From Micromonospora sp. 15K316 (GTDB taxonomy: Bacteria > Actinomycetota > Actinomycetes > Mycobacteriales > Micromonosporaceae): a stretch of DNA of 45,499 nucleotides. Of the stretch, positions 8,731 to 15,978 are shown piece by piece. The stretch is taken from assembly GCF_004348525.1 (NCBI RefSeq), contig NZ_SMKG01000025.1, positions 1 through 45,499 of the forward strand, in the 5' to 3' direction. Each line of letters begins with the position of its first letter. Position 1 is the first letter of the stretch. The position numbers and the translations under genes were made by a program. The notes below the pieces were generated by a model. It was not told the DNA's origin and made no database searches. It saw nothing but the letters and a program-made list of their open reading frames with translations.

Positions 8731-9594
8731 ATGACCGATCCGCTCGCGGCGGAGGTGCGCCGACTCCGCGCCGTTGAACAGCTCTCGGTACGCGAGATCC
8801 GGGCTCGCACGGGTCTGGGTCGTGATCGGGTCTACGAGCTGCTGCGCGGCGTGCCGCCGCCGGCCTGGATCCGCCGACCGAACGCCAAGGACCAACTGCG
8901 AGCGCGAGCGATCGAGCTACGGGCGAGTGGTTGCTCGCTGTCGGAGATCGCCGCACGTACCGGGATCGCGAAGTCGACGGCGTCCCAGTGGGTCCGGGAC
9001 GTGCCACTCCCCGCCGCGGACGATGCGGTCCAGGCGCGTCGGAAGAGCCACGCGAAGTCGATGTCGGAGGCTCGCTGGGCCGCGCACCGGGCGGCTCGCG
9101 ACGCCGCCCGCGCCGACCAGCACGCGGCGGCCGTCGCGGCCGTCGGCCGGCTCGACGATCGCGACATCCTGCTCCTCGGTGCGGCGATCTACTGGTGCGA
9201 GGGGACCAAGTCGAAGCCGTGGCGACGCGACGATCACCTGCAGCTCATCAACAGTGATCCCGGCCTGCTCGCGGTCTTCCTGCTCTTCCTGTCGACCTGT
9301 GGCGTCGACCGAACGGTGCCGACGTATCGGGTGAGCATCCACGAGACCGCCGACGCCGACGCCGCGACCGGTTGGTGGGCGGCGCGACTCGCCCTGCCGA
9401 TCGATCGATTCCGCCGGCCGACATTGAAGACGCACAAGCCGGGCACGCTCCGCCAAGACACCGGGGCCGACTATCACGGCTGCCTCGTGATCAATGTGCC
9501 GCGCAGTCGCGAGCTCTATTGGCGGATCGAAGGTATGATCTCCGAGCTGTTCCGGAAATCAGGCGGCGCGGGCCCCGAAAACGTGGACCGTTAG
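8731..9594 (+). CDS. Double helix-turn-helix protein with a LAGLIDADG-like C-terminal region
   Basis: A 287-residue basic protein. Two HTH units are visible: LSVREIRARTGLGRDRVYEL (about residues 18-37) and CSLSEIAARTGIAKSTASQW (about 67-86). A charged Ala/Arg helix follows (about 100-135). The C-terminal half begins LLLGAAIYWCEGTKS, then LQLINSDPGLLAVFLLFLS, and ends with LVINVPRSRELYWRIEGMI. This pattern of a helix ending in an acidic residue plus glycine, then a substrate-like strand and a second helix, resembles a single LAGLIDADG homing-endonuclease fold, as in the regulator WhiA. That assignment is my inference. I recognise the general look of an actinomycete family often called HTH or hypothetical protein, but no function is known to me. 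It ends 13 nt before tRNA-Gln. Confidence 0.7.
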   Translation: MTDPLAAEVRRLRAVEQLSVREIRARTGLGRDRVYELLRGVPPPAWIRRPNAKDQLRARAIELRASGCSLSEIAARTGIAKSTASQWVRDVPLPAADDAVQARRKSHAKSMSEARWAAHRAARDAARADQHAAAVAAVGRLDDRDILLLGAAIYWCEGTKSKPWRRDDHLQLINSDPGLLAVFLLFLSTCGVDRTVPTYRVSIHETADADAATGWWAARLALPIDRFRRPTLKTHKPGTLRQDTGADYHGCLVINVPRSRELYWRIEGMISELFRKSGGAGPENVDR

Positions 9595-9607
9595 GCTTGA
9601 CATTCAT

Positions 9608-9679
9608 TGGGGTGTGGGGTAACGGCAACCCGCAGGCCTTTGGAGCCTTGAGCTCCTGGTTCGAATCCAGGCACCCCAG
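9608..9679 (+). tRNA. tRNA-Gln, anticodon TTG
   Basis: A 72-nt cloverleaf. The acceptor TGGGGTG pairs with CACCCCA, with G as discriminator. The D-stem is GGGT/ACCC with a short 7-nt loop. The anticodon stem CAGGC/GCCTT has one C/T mismatch at its base. The anticodon loop CTTTGGA gives TTG, reading CAA and possibly CAG. The T-arm is CCTGG-TTCGAAT-CCAGG and the variable loop has 5 nt. CCA is not encoded. Because the upstream gene ends only 13 nt away, the tRNA promoter must lie inside that gene's 3' end, or the two are cotranscribed. Confidence 0.93.
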
Positions 9680-9781
9680 CTCACGCAGGTCATGGCGCAT
9701 TCGCCGTGGCCGCGCCAACCGGCCGTCGACGTCTGGTTAGCATGACCGCGGAAGTGTCGCCGTCCCGACGGGAGCCCGGTC

Positions 9782-11317
9782 GTGTCCCAGCCCCACCATC
9801 GCACCGTCGTCGTGCTCGCCGCCGGTGAGGGCAAACGGATGAAGTCGGCGCTGCCGAAGGTGCTGCATCCGCTGCTCGGTCGTACGCTGCTCGGTCACGT
9901 GCTGAGCGCGGCGGCGCCGTTGGGCGCCGACCGGACGGTCGTGGTCGTCGGGCACGGCGCCGACCAGGTTCGCGGGCACCTCGCCGAGATCGCGCCGGAC
10001 GTCGTGCCGGTGCTCCAGGCCGAGCAGCTCGGCACCGGTCACGCGGTGCGGATCGCGCTGGAGGCCGTGCCGGACGCCACCGGCACGGTCGTCGTGATCA
10101 ACGGTGACGTGCCGCTGCTGCGCCCGGAGACGGTGAGTGCGCTGGTGCACGCGCACGAGCAGGCCGGCGCCGCCGCGACGGTGCTCGCCGCCGAGGTGCC
10201 CGACCCGACCGGCCTGGGCCGGATCGTGCGGTCCGCCGACGGTCGGCTGGAGCAGATCGTCGAGGAGCGGGACGCCACCCCGGCGCAGCGCGCCGTCCGG
10301 GAGATCAACGCCGGCAGCTATGCGTTCGACGTGGTACGGCTGCGGGACGCGCTGGGCAAGCTCTCGACCGACAACGACCAGGGCGAGGAGTACCTGACCG
10401 ACGTCTTCGGCCTGCTCCACTCGGCGGGGGAGCCGGTGGCCGTGCACGTCGCGCCGGATCACGTGGAGACGCTGGGCTGCAACGACCGGGTCGAGTTGGC
10501 GGCGCTGCGCCGGCTGCTGCGCGACCGGATCAACGAGGGCTGGATGCGTACCGGGGTGAGTCTGCTCGACCCGGAGACCACCTGGATCGACGTGACCGTG
10601 GCCCTGGACCGGGACGCCGTGGTCGACCAGAACACCCAGCTGCGCGGTGCCACCGTGGTCGGCTCCGGGGCGGTGGTCGGCCCGGACGTGACCCTGATCG
10701 ACACGGTGGTGGGCGAGGGCGCGACGGTGCTGCGCAGCCACGCGGTGGGCGCCGAGGTCGGTCCGGGGGCCAGCGTCGGCCCGTACGCGTACCTGCGTCC
10801 GGACGCGCGCCTGGCGGAGAAGTCGAAGGTCGGGACGTTCGTCGAGGTGAAGAACTCCGAGGTGGGGCCGGGCGCGAAGGTGCCGCACCTGTCGTACGTC
10901 GGGGACGCCACGATCGGGGCGAAGGCGAACATCGGCGCGGCGACGATCTTCGTGAACTACGACGGGGTGAACAAGAACCGGACCGTCGTCGGCGAGGGGG
11001 CGTTCATCGGCTGTGACACCAGCCTGATCGCGCCGGTCGAGGTGGGCGCGGGTGCGTACATCGCAGCGGGCAGCGCGATCAGCAAGGACGTGTCGCCGGG
11101 CGCGCTGGGCGTGACCCGGGCGCCGCAGCGCGAGGTCGAGGGCTGGGTGGCCCGCAAGCGCCCCGGAACGGTGTCGGCGGCGGCGGCCGAGCGGGCGTTG
11201 CGGGCCGCGGAGGGTGCGTCGCCGGGGGCCGCGGCGGCAAGCGAAGGTGAGGCAATCCACGGGGATGGCCGGGCGCTGGGCGGGGAATCCTCCGAGGGAG
11301 ATACTGCAACCGACTAG
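9782..11317 (+). CDS. glmU: Bifunctional GlcNAc-1-P uridyltransferase / GlcN-1-P acetyltransferase
   Basis: GlmU makes UDP-GlcNAc, the precursor of peptidoglycan, in two steps. The 511-residue product has the N-terminal nucleotidyltransferase motif LAAGEGKRMKSALPKVLHPL (about residues 12-31), a QLGTGHAV substrate loop and VVINGDVPLL with the metal-binding Asp. The C-terminal half is a left-handed beta-helix of hexapeptide repeats (GATVVGSGAVVGPDVTLID onward) with the acetyltransferase motifs KSKVGTFVEVKNSEVG and VNYDGVNKNRTVVGEGAFIG. A low-complexity Ala/Gly/Glu tail of about 40 residues ends the protein. GTG 9782 has a GGGAG site upstream. prs follows after 59 nt, an order shared by many Gram-positives. 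Confidence 0.97.
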   Translation: MSQPHHRTVVVLAAGEGKRMKSALPKVLHPLLGRTLLGHVLSAAAPLGADRTVVVVGHGADQVRGHLAEIAPDVVPVLQAEQLGTGHAVRIALEAVPDATGTVVVINGDVPLLRPETVSALVHAHEQAGAAATVLAAEVPDPTGLGRIVRSADGRLEQIVEERDATPAQRAVREINAGSYAFDVVRLRDALGKLSTDNDQGEEYLTDVFGLLHSAGEPVAVHVAPDHVETLGCNDRVELAALRRLLRDRINEGWMRTGVSLLDPETTWIDVTVALDRDAVVDQNTQLRGATVVGSGAVVGPDVTLIDTVVGEGATVLRSHAVGAEVGPGASVGPYAYLRPDARLAEKSKVGTFVEVKNSEVGPGAKVPHLSYVGDATIGAKANIGAATIFVNYDGVNKNRTVVGEGAFIGCDTSLIAPVEVGAGAYIAAGSAISKDVSPGALGVTRAPQREVEGWVARKRPGTVSAAAAERALRAAEGASPGAAAASEGEAIHGDGRALGGESSEGDTATD

Positions 11318-11376
11318 GCCCCGGCCCACCACCACCGCGCGCCGGGCATCACCGACCAACGGGAGCAGACGGGCCC

Positions 11377-12357
11377 ATGGGCAGCATCGTCGCTGAAAAC
11401 CGCAAGAGCCTGATGCTCTTCACCGGACGTGGCTTTCCGGAGCTGGCCAAGGAGATCGGAGAGGTGCTCGGCGTCGCGCCGACGCCCACTGACGCGTACG
11501 ACTTCGCCAACGGCGAGATCTTCGTACGGTATCGGGACTCGGTGCGTGGTTCGGACGCCTTCGTGGTGCAGTCCGTCACGCACGGGGTGAACACCTGGGT
11601 CATGGAGACCCTGATCATGATCGACGCGCTGAAGCGCGGCTCGGCCAAGCGGATCACCGTCGTCCTGCCGTTCTATCCGTACGCCCGGCAGGACAAGAAG
11701 CACCGGGGCCGGGAGCCGATCTCGGCCCGGCTGATCGCCGACCTGTTGAAGACCGCGGGGGCGAACCGGATCCTCACCGTGGACCTGCACACCGCGCAGA
11801 TCCAGGGCTTCTTCGACGGGCCGGTCGATCACCTCTTCGCGATGGACGTGCTGGCCGAGTACGTCGAGCGGCAGTACGCCGGCCGCCCGATGACGGTGGT
11901 CGCGCCGGACTCCGGCCGGGTGCGGGTCGCCGAGCGCTGGACGGACCGGCTGGGTGGCTGCCCGCTGGCGTTCATCCACAAGACCCGCGACCCGATGAAG
12001 CCGAACCAGGTGGTGGCGAACCGGGTGGTCGGTGACGTCGAGGGCCGGGTCTGCCTGATCGTGGACGACATGATCGACACGGGCGGCACGATCTGCCGGG
12101 CGGCGGACATCCTCAAGGAGTCGGGTGCCGCCGACGTGATCGTCGCGTCGACGCACGCGCTGCTGAGCGATCCGGCGACGGAGCGGTTGAAGAACAGCCC
12201 GATCAGCGAGGTCGTGGTGACCAACACGCTGCCGCTGCCGCCGGAGAAGCAGCTCGACAAGCTCACCGTGCTCTCGATCGCCCCGCTGCTCGCCCGGGCG
12301 ATCCGGGAGGTCTTCGACGACGGTTCGGTGACCACGCTCTTCGGTGGTCTCAGCTGA
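11377..12357 (+). CDS. prs: Ribose-phosphate pyrophosphokinase (PRPP synthetase)
   Basis: This class I PRPP synthetase transfers pyrophosphate from ATP to ribose-5-phosphate and so feeds purine, pyrimidine, His and Trp synthesis. The 326-residue product has FTGRGFPELAKEIGEVLG at the N-terminus, the ATP flexible-loop motif ARQDKKHRGREPISARL, the metal-binding DLHTAQIQGFFDGPVDHL and the PRPP-binding loop CLIVDDMIDTGGTI. Length and motif order are normal. ATG 11377 lies 13 nt after a GGGAG site, so an SD-weak start is possible, but no nearer start exists. The glmU-prs-rplY-pth order matches the gcaD-prs-ctc-pth cluster of Bacillus. Confidence 0.97.
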   Translation: MGSIVAENRKSLMLFTGRGFPELAKEIGEVLGVAPTPTDAYDFANGEIFVRYRDSVRGSDAFVVQSVTHGVNTWVMETLIMIDALKRGSAKRITVVLPFYPYARQDKKHRGREPISARLIADLLKTAGANRILTVDLHTAQIQGFFDGPVDHLFAMDVLAEYVERQYAGRPMTVVAPDSGRVRVAERWTDRLGGCPLAFIHKTRDPMKPNQVVANRVVGDVEGRVCLIVDDMIDTGGTICRAADILKESGAADVIVASTHALLSDPATERLKNSPISEVVVTNTLPLPPEKQLDKLTVLSIAPLLARAIREVFDDGSVTTLFGGLS

Positions 12358-12474
12358 CGTCGGTCGGGTGTCCGGCGGTCGTCGTGGACGGCCGCCGGGG
12401 CTGACGAAGCCTGACCTGCGGGGCGTATCCGACGGCGATGTGGGGACTGGCGGAGAGCCGGGATTTCGCTCGGG

Positions 12475-12542
12475 TAGACTGGTGCGGTTGCCACGGCGAG
12501 GGTGCCCGGCGGGCCGCTGAGGAAGCGCCGCACGGAGGCACC
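12475..12542 (+). promoter_or_regulatory. Candidate promoter and structured leader of rplY
   Basis: The -10-like TAGACT lies at 12475-12480, without a good -35. Downstream, GGTGCC (12501-12506) pairs with GGCACC (12537-12542), and CGGCG (12507-12511) pairs with CGCCG (12526-12530), forming a two-part stem with a 14-nt loop and a 6-nt bulge. The leader to the GTG at 12657 would be about 170 nt. Apart from this, the 299-nt gap between prs and rplY holds nothing I recognise. Autoregulation by L25 is conjecture. Confidence 0.35.
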
Positions 12543-12656
12543 GTCATCGACGCGGTGCTCCGGGCAGTCGTTCATGACGCATGAGCCCCAGCGAGCCCCT
12601 CGCCCCAGCACCGCCAGTCGACAAGCCGCCGCAGCGAAAGCATCAGGAGTTTCCCC

Positions 12657-13355
12657 GTGTCCGAGGTAAAGATCAGCGCCGAGCCCCGTACCGAGTTCGG
12701 CAAGGGTGGTGCCCGTCGTACCCGCCGGGCCGGCAAGGTGCCCGCCGTGCTGTACGGCCACGGCGAGAAGCCGAAGCACATCGCGCTGCCGGCCCGCGAC
12801 TTCGCCGCCGCCATCCGCAAGGGCGGCGCCAACCAGCTCTTCGCGATCGAGGTGAGCGACGGCACCCAGGTGCTGGCGCTGCCGAAGGCGATCCAGCGTG
12901 ACCCGATCAAGGACACCTTCGAGCACGTCGACCTGCTGCTGGTCCGTCGTGGCGAGAAGGTCACCGTCGAGGTCCCGGTCGAGCTGACCGGTGAGGCCGC
13001 GAAGGACACGCTGATCGTGCACGACCACGACACCCTCTCGGTGACCGCCGACGCCACCCGGGTGCCGGACCACCTGGAGGCGTCGATCGAGGGCGCCGAG
13101 CCGGGGGTGCAGGTCACCGCGGCCGACGTGACCCTCCCGTCGGGTGTCGAGCTGGCCGCCGACCCGGAGCTGCCGGTCGCCACGGTGACCGCCGCCCCGA
13201 CCGCCGAGCAGCTCGAGGCGACGCTGCCCGAGGTCGAGGAGGCCACCGAGGAGGAAGAGGCCGAGGTCGGCGAGGTCACCGAGGCTTCGGAGGGTGCCGA
13301 GGAGGCTCCGGCCGCCGAGGGCGAGGAGAACGCCGAGGCGCGTACCGGGGCCTGA
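12657..13355 (+). CDS. rplY: 50S ribosomal protein L25 / general stress protein Ctc
   Basis: This protein binds 5S rRNA in the central protuberance of the 50S subunit. The 232-residue product belongs to the long CTC type. The L25 domain spans about residues 1-95 (VKISAEPRTEFGKGGARRTR near the N-terminus, then GKVPAVLYGHGEKPKHIALP). A beta-rich TL5-like domain covers about 96-185. The last 45 residues are a strongly acidic Glu/Ala/Val tail. GTG 12657 has an AGGAG site 7 nt upstream (12645-12649). A strong hairpin follows the stop by 20 nt. The acidic tail is common in actinobacterial homologues. Confidence 0.96.
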   Translation: MSEVKISAEPRTEFGKGGARRTRRAGKVPAVLYGHGEKPKHIALPARDFAAAIRKGGANQLFAIEVSDGTQVLALPKAIQRDPIKDTFEHVDLLLVRRGEKVTVEVPVELTGEAAKDTLIVHDHDTLSVTADATRVPDHLEASIEGAEPGVQVTAADVTLPSGVELAADPELPVATVTAAPTAEQLEATLPEVEEATEEEEAEVGEVTEASEGAEEAPAAEGEENAEARTGA

Positions 13356-13374
13356 TCCGGTCGGTTTTCACGTG

Positions 13375-13408
13375 CGACAGGCGTCCCCGGATTCGGGGGC
13401 GCCTGTCG
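13375..13408 (+). terminator. Hairpin terminator after rplY
   Basis: A 15-bp stem, CGACAGGCGTCCCCG pairing with CGGGGGCGCCTGTCG with one T-G pair, closes a GATT loop. It begins 20 nt after the rplY stop. No T-run follows, as is usual for actinomycete intrinsic terminators. pth starts 43 nt later. Confidence 0.75.
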
Positions 13409-13451
13409 GCGTATCAGGGGTCCGGTCGGGTGGACGTGGGAAGGGTGGGTC

Positions 13452-14042
13452 GTGACGGACGAGGCGGGGCCGTGGCTGGTGGTCGGCCTGGGCAACCCGG
13501 GTCGGGAGTACGCCGGCAACCGGCACAACGTCGGTTTCATGGTGGCGGAGCTGCTCGCGCAGCGGGTGGGTGCGAAGTTCGGTCGGCACCGGCGGGCCGT
13601 GGCCGAGGTCGCGGAGAGCCGGCTCGGTTTCGGTGGCCCCCGGCTGGTGCTGGTGAAGCCGTTGACCTACATGAACCTCTCCGGCGGCCCGGTAGCGGCG
13701 CTGGCCCAGTTCTACAAGGTGGCGCCGGGGCAGGTCGTCGCGGTGCACGACGAGCTGGACATCGGGTACGGCCAGCTGCGGGTGAAGTGCGGCGGCGGCG
13801 AGGGCGGCCACAACGGGTTGCGCTCGATGACGAAGTCGCTGGGTACGAAGGAGTACGCGCGGGTCCGGTTCGGCATCGGCCGGCCGCCGGGGCGGCAGGA
13901 TCCGGCCGACTTCGTACTGTCGGATTTCAGCGCCGTCGAGCGCAAGGAGCTCGAGTTCCTGGTCGATCGGGCTGCTGACGTGGTGGAGTCGGTCGTCACC
14001 CGGGGTGTGGAGCCGACGCAGAACCTCTACCACGGCGCCTGA
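13452..14042 (+). CDS. pth: Peptidyl-tRNA hydrolase
   Basis: Pth cleaves the ester bond of peptidyl-tRNAs that drop off ribosomes, recycling tRNA. The 196-residue product has the family start [20 protein letters not shown], containing the catalytic His and tRNA-binding Asn, then [13 protein letters not shown], the catalytic Asp in [15 protein letters not shown] and [15 protein letters not shown] 13452 follows a purine-rich GAAGGGTGGG ribosome site. Length and motifs are complete. The rplY-pth order is conserved in many bacteria. The hairpin between them suggests that pth may also have its own promoter. Confidence 0.97.
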   Translation: MTDEAGPWLVVGLGNPGREYAGNRHNVGFMVAELLAQRVGAKFGRHRRAVAEVAESRLGFGGPRLVLVKPLTYMNLSGGPVAALAQFYKVAPGQVVAVHDELDIGYGQLRVKCGGGEGGHNGLRSMTKSLGTKEYARVRFGIGRPPGRQDPADFVLSDFSAVERKELEFLVDRAADVVESVVTRGVEPTQNLYHGA

Positions 14043-14165
14043 CGCGGGCGGGGCGTACCCGCTCGACGGCTGTGGGCCGGTAGTCTGCGCCTTTCGACGT
14101 GTGGCGACCGGCGGCGCGGGTCGCGGGGGACGAACCGGGCCGTGGCGAGGCGACGGGAGCGGACC

Positions 14166-14996
14166 ATGGACAGTCCTCCGACGATCGACGGCGCATTCGC
14201 CCGGTGGCTCGCGGCCCGGGCGGGTCAGGCGCTGCTGGCGTTGCGGGCGGAGATGGGTTTCGCCGATCCGGGGGCGTTGAAGTCGGCCGGGGACAAGGTC
14301 TCGCACGAGCTGATCCGCACCGAGCTGGCGAGGTGGCGTCCCGGTGACGCGGTGCTCTCCGAGGAGGACGAAGGGTCGCGGCTGGCCTGGGCGGCGGAGG
14401 TGACCGCCGAGGGGCTGCCCCGGCTGACGGCCGAGCGGGTGTGGATCGTCGATCCGCTGGACGGCACCCGGGAGTACGCCGAGGACGGGCGGTCGGACTG
14501 GGCGGTGCACGTGGCGCTCTGGTCGCGTACCGCGCCGAGCCCGCACGGGCTGGTCGCCGGCGCGGTGGGGCTGCCCGCGCAGCAGCGGGTGCTGGCCACG
14601 GACTATCCGCCGGCGTACCCGCCGATGAGGGTGGAGGCGGCGGCGGCCGGTGTCCGGACGATCCGGTTGGCGGCGAGCCGGAGCCGGCCGCCGGTGTTCC
14701 TCACCGACCTGGCCGACGACGTGGGGGCGCATCTCGTGCCGATGGGCTCGGCGGGCGCCAAGATAGCCGCGGTGGTGACCGGTGAGGTGGACGCCTACAT
14801 CCACGCGGGCGGCCAGTACGAGTGGGACTCGGCGGCGCCCATCGCGGTGGCGACGGCGACCGGACTGCACGCGTCCCGGATCGACGGTTCCGCGCTGACG
14901 TACAACGGGGCGGATCCGCGCCTGCCCGACCTGCTGGTGTGCCGTCGTGATCTCGCCCTCATGTTGCTTGCGGCGCTGCGGAGACATTCCGGGTAG
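14166..14996 (+). CDS. cysQ: 3'(2'),5'-bisphosphate nucleotidase, CysQ-type inositol phosphatase
   Basis: A 276-residue member of the lithium-sensitive phosphatase superfamily. Metal-binding motifs are visible: EEDEGSR near residue 68, IVDPLDGTREYA near residue 96 and WDSAAPIAVA near residue 219. A GSAGAKIAAV motif precedes the last metal-binding site. In this context it most likely removes the 3' phosphate of PAP or PAPS and so controls the sulfate-assimilation pool; the superfamily also contains inositol monophosphatases. ATG 14166 follows a GGGAG site; an in-frame GTG at 14142 is possible. cysD starts 73 nt downstream. A -10-like TAGTCT is at 14081-14086. Confidence 0.88.
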   Translation: MDSPPTIDGAFARWLAARAGQALLALRAEMGFADPGALKSAGDKVSHELIRTELARWRPGDAVLSEEDEGSRLAWAAEVTAEGLPRLTAERVWIVDPLDGTREYAEDGRSDWAVHVALWSRTAPSPHGLVAGAVGLPAQQRVLATDYPPAYPPMRVEAAAAGVRTIRLAASRSRPPVFLTDLADDVGAHLVPMGSAGAKIAAVVTGEVDAYIHAGGQYEWDSAAPIAVATATGLHASRIDGSALTYNGADPRLPDLLVCRRDLALMLLAALRRHSG

Positions 14997-15010
14997 CCTG
15001 TGCCCAGTTC

Positions 15011-15040
15011 TTGACTTCCCCGACCGGAAAGGTCTGGAAT
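15011..15040 (+). promoter_or_regulatory. Candidate promoter for cysDN
   Basis: TTGACT (15011-15016) is followed after 18 nt by TGGAAT (15035-15040), close to an actinomycete housekeeping promoter. It lies between cysQ and cysD, with a predicted start about 20 nt before ATG 15070. Confidence 0.45.
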
Positions 15041-15069
15041 CGGATGAGCGTGCGAATCGAGCCCGAGTC

Positions 15070-15978
15070 ATGACCGCGCCCGCCTACCAGGTCTCACACC
15101 TGGACGCGCTGGAGGCGGAGAGCATCTTCGTGATGCGTGAGGTGGTCGCCGAGATGGAGCGACCGGTGCTGCTCTTCTCGGGCGGCAAGGATTCGATCGT
15201 GATGCTCCGCCTGGCGCAGAAGGCGTTCGCCCCGGCGAACGTGCCCTTCCCGGTGATGCACGTGGACACCGGCCACAACTTTCCGGAGGTCCTGGAGTAC
15301 CGCGACCAGCGGGTGGCGGAGCTCGGCCTGCACCTGGTGGTGGCGAGCGTGCCGGACGCCCTGGCGCGCGGCCTGGTCCGGGAGTCCCCGGACGGGATGC
15401 GTAACCGGATCCAGACCCCGGTCCTGCTGGCGGCGGTGGAGCAGCACCGCTTCGACGCCCTCTTCGGTGGCGCCCGGCGGGACGAGGAGAAGGCCCGCGC
15501 GAAGGAGCGGGTGTTCAGCTTCCGTGACGAGTTCGGCCAGTGGGATCCGAAGAACCAGCGTCCGGAGCTGTGGGCGCTCTACAACGGCCGGCACCATCCG
15601 GGCGAGTCGATCCGGGTCTTCCCGCTCTCCAACTGGACGGAGCTGGACGTCTGGCACTACATCGCGCGGGAGCGGATCCCGCTGCCCTCGATCTACTACG
15701 CGCACGAGCGCGAGGTGATCGAGCGCGACGGGATGCTCTACGCGGTCAACGAGTTCGTCCGGCCGCGGGCCGGCGAGGAGTTGGTCAAGGAGCGGGTGCG
15801 GTACCGCACGGTGGGCGACGCCTCCTGCACGGCCGCGGTGCGCTCGGACGCGGACACGGTGGAGAAGGTCATCGAGGAGGTGGCGGCGACCCGGATCACC
15901 GAGCGCGGTGCGACCCGTGGTGACGACCGGGTCAGCGAGGCCGCCATGGAGGACCGCAAGCGGGAGGGCTACTTCTGA
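15070..15978 (+). CDS. cysD: Sulfate adenylyltransferase subunit 2
   Basis: CysD, with the GTPase CysN, makes adenosine 5'-phosphosulfate from sulfate and ATP. The 302-residue product carries the PP-loop FSGGKDSIVML (SGGKDS at residues 37-42), the VMHVDTGHNFPEV motif, the family-specific segment GGARRDEEKARAKERVFSFR and NWTELDVWHYI. It ends with KREGYF, the usual C-terminus of CysD. The frame is open upstream to 14947, but ATG 15070 directly precedes the conserved region and lies downstream of a promoter-like sequence. Its TGA shares one base with the ATG of cysN, so the two are translationally coupled. Confidence 0.96.
   Translation: MTAPAYQVSHLDALEAESIFVMREVVAEMERPVLLFSGGKDSIVMLRLAQKAFAPANVPFPVMHVDTGHNFPEVLEYRDQRVAELGLHLVVASVPDALARGLVRESPDGMRNRIQTPVLLAAVEQHRFDALFGGARRDEEKARAKERVFSFRDEFGQWDPKNQRPELWALYNGRHHPGESIRVFPLSNWTELDVWHYIARERIPLPSIYYAHEREVIERDGMLYAVNEFVRPRAGEELVKERVRYRTVGDASCTAAVRSDADTVEKVIEEVAATRITERGATRGDDRVSEAAMEDRKREGYF

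Noticed and set aside
9597..9602. TTGACA sequence just before the tRNA
   Set aside because: It is a perfect -35 match but only 6 nt from the tRNA start, with no -10 in place; it cannot drive the tRNA.
9608..9679. tRNA-Gln as an integration (att) site
   Set aside because: No integrase, repeat of the tRNA 3' end or atypical DNA follows; glmU and core genes come next.
12393..12422. A minus-strand sequence similar to the conserved 26-nt hairpin loop (shared AAGCCTGACC)
   Set aside because: Only about ten bases match, and the flanks do not form paired stems, so it is not counted as a third copy.
12574..12669. A 31-codon ORF overlapping the rplY start
   Set aside because: It has no ribosome site and no recognisable content; the overlap is probably chance.
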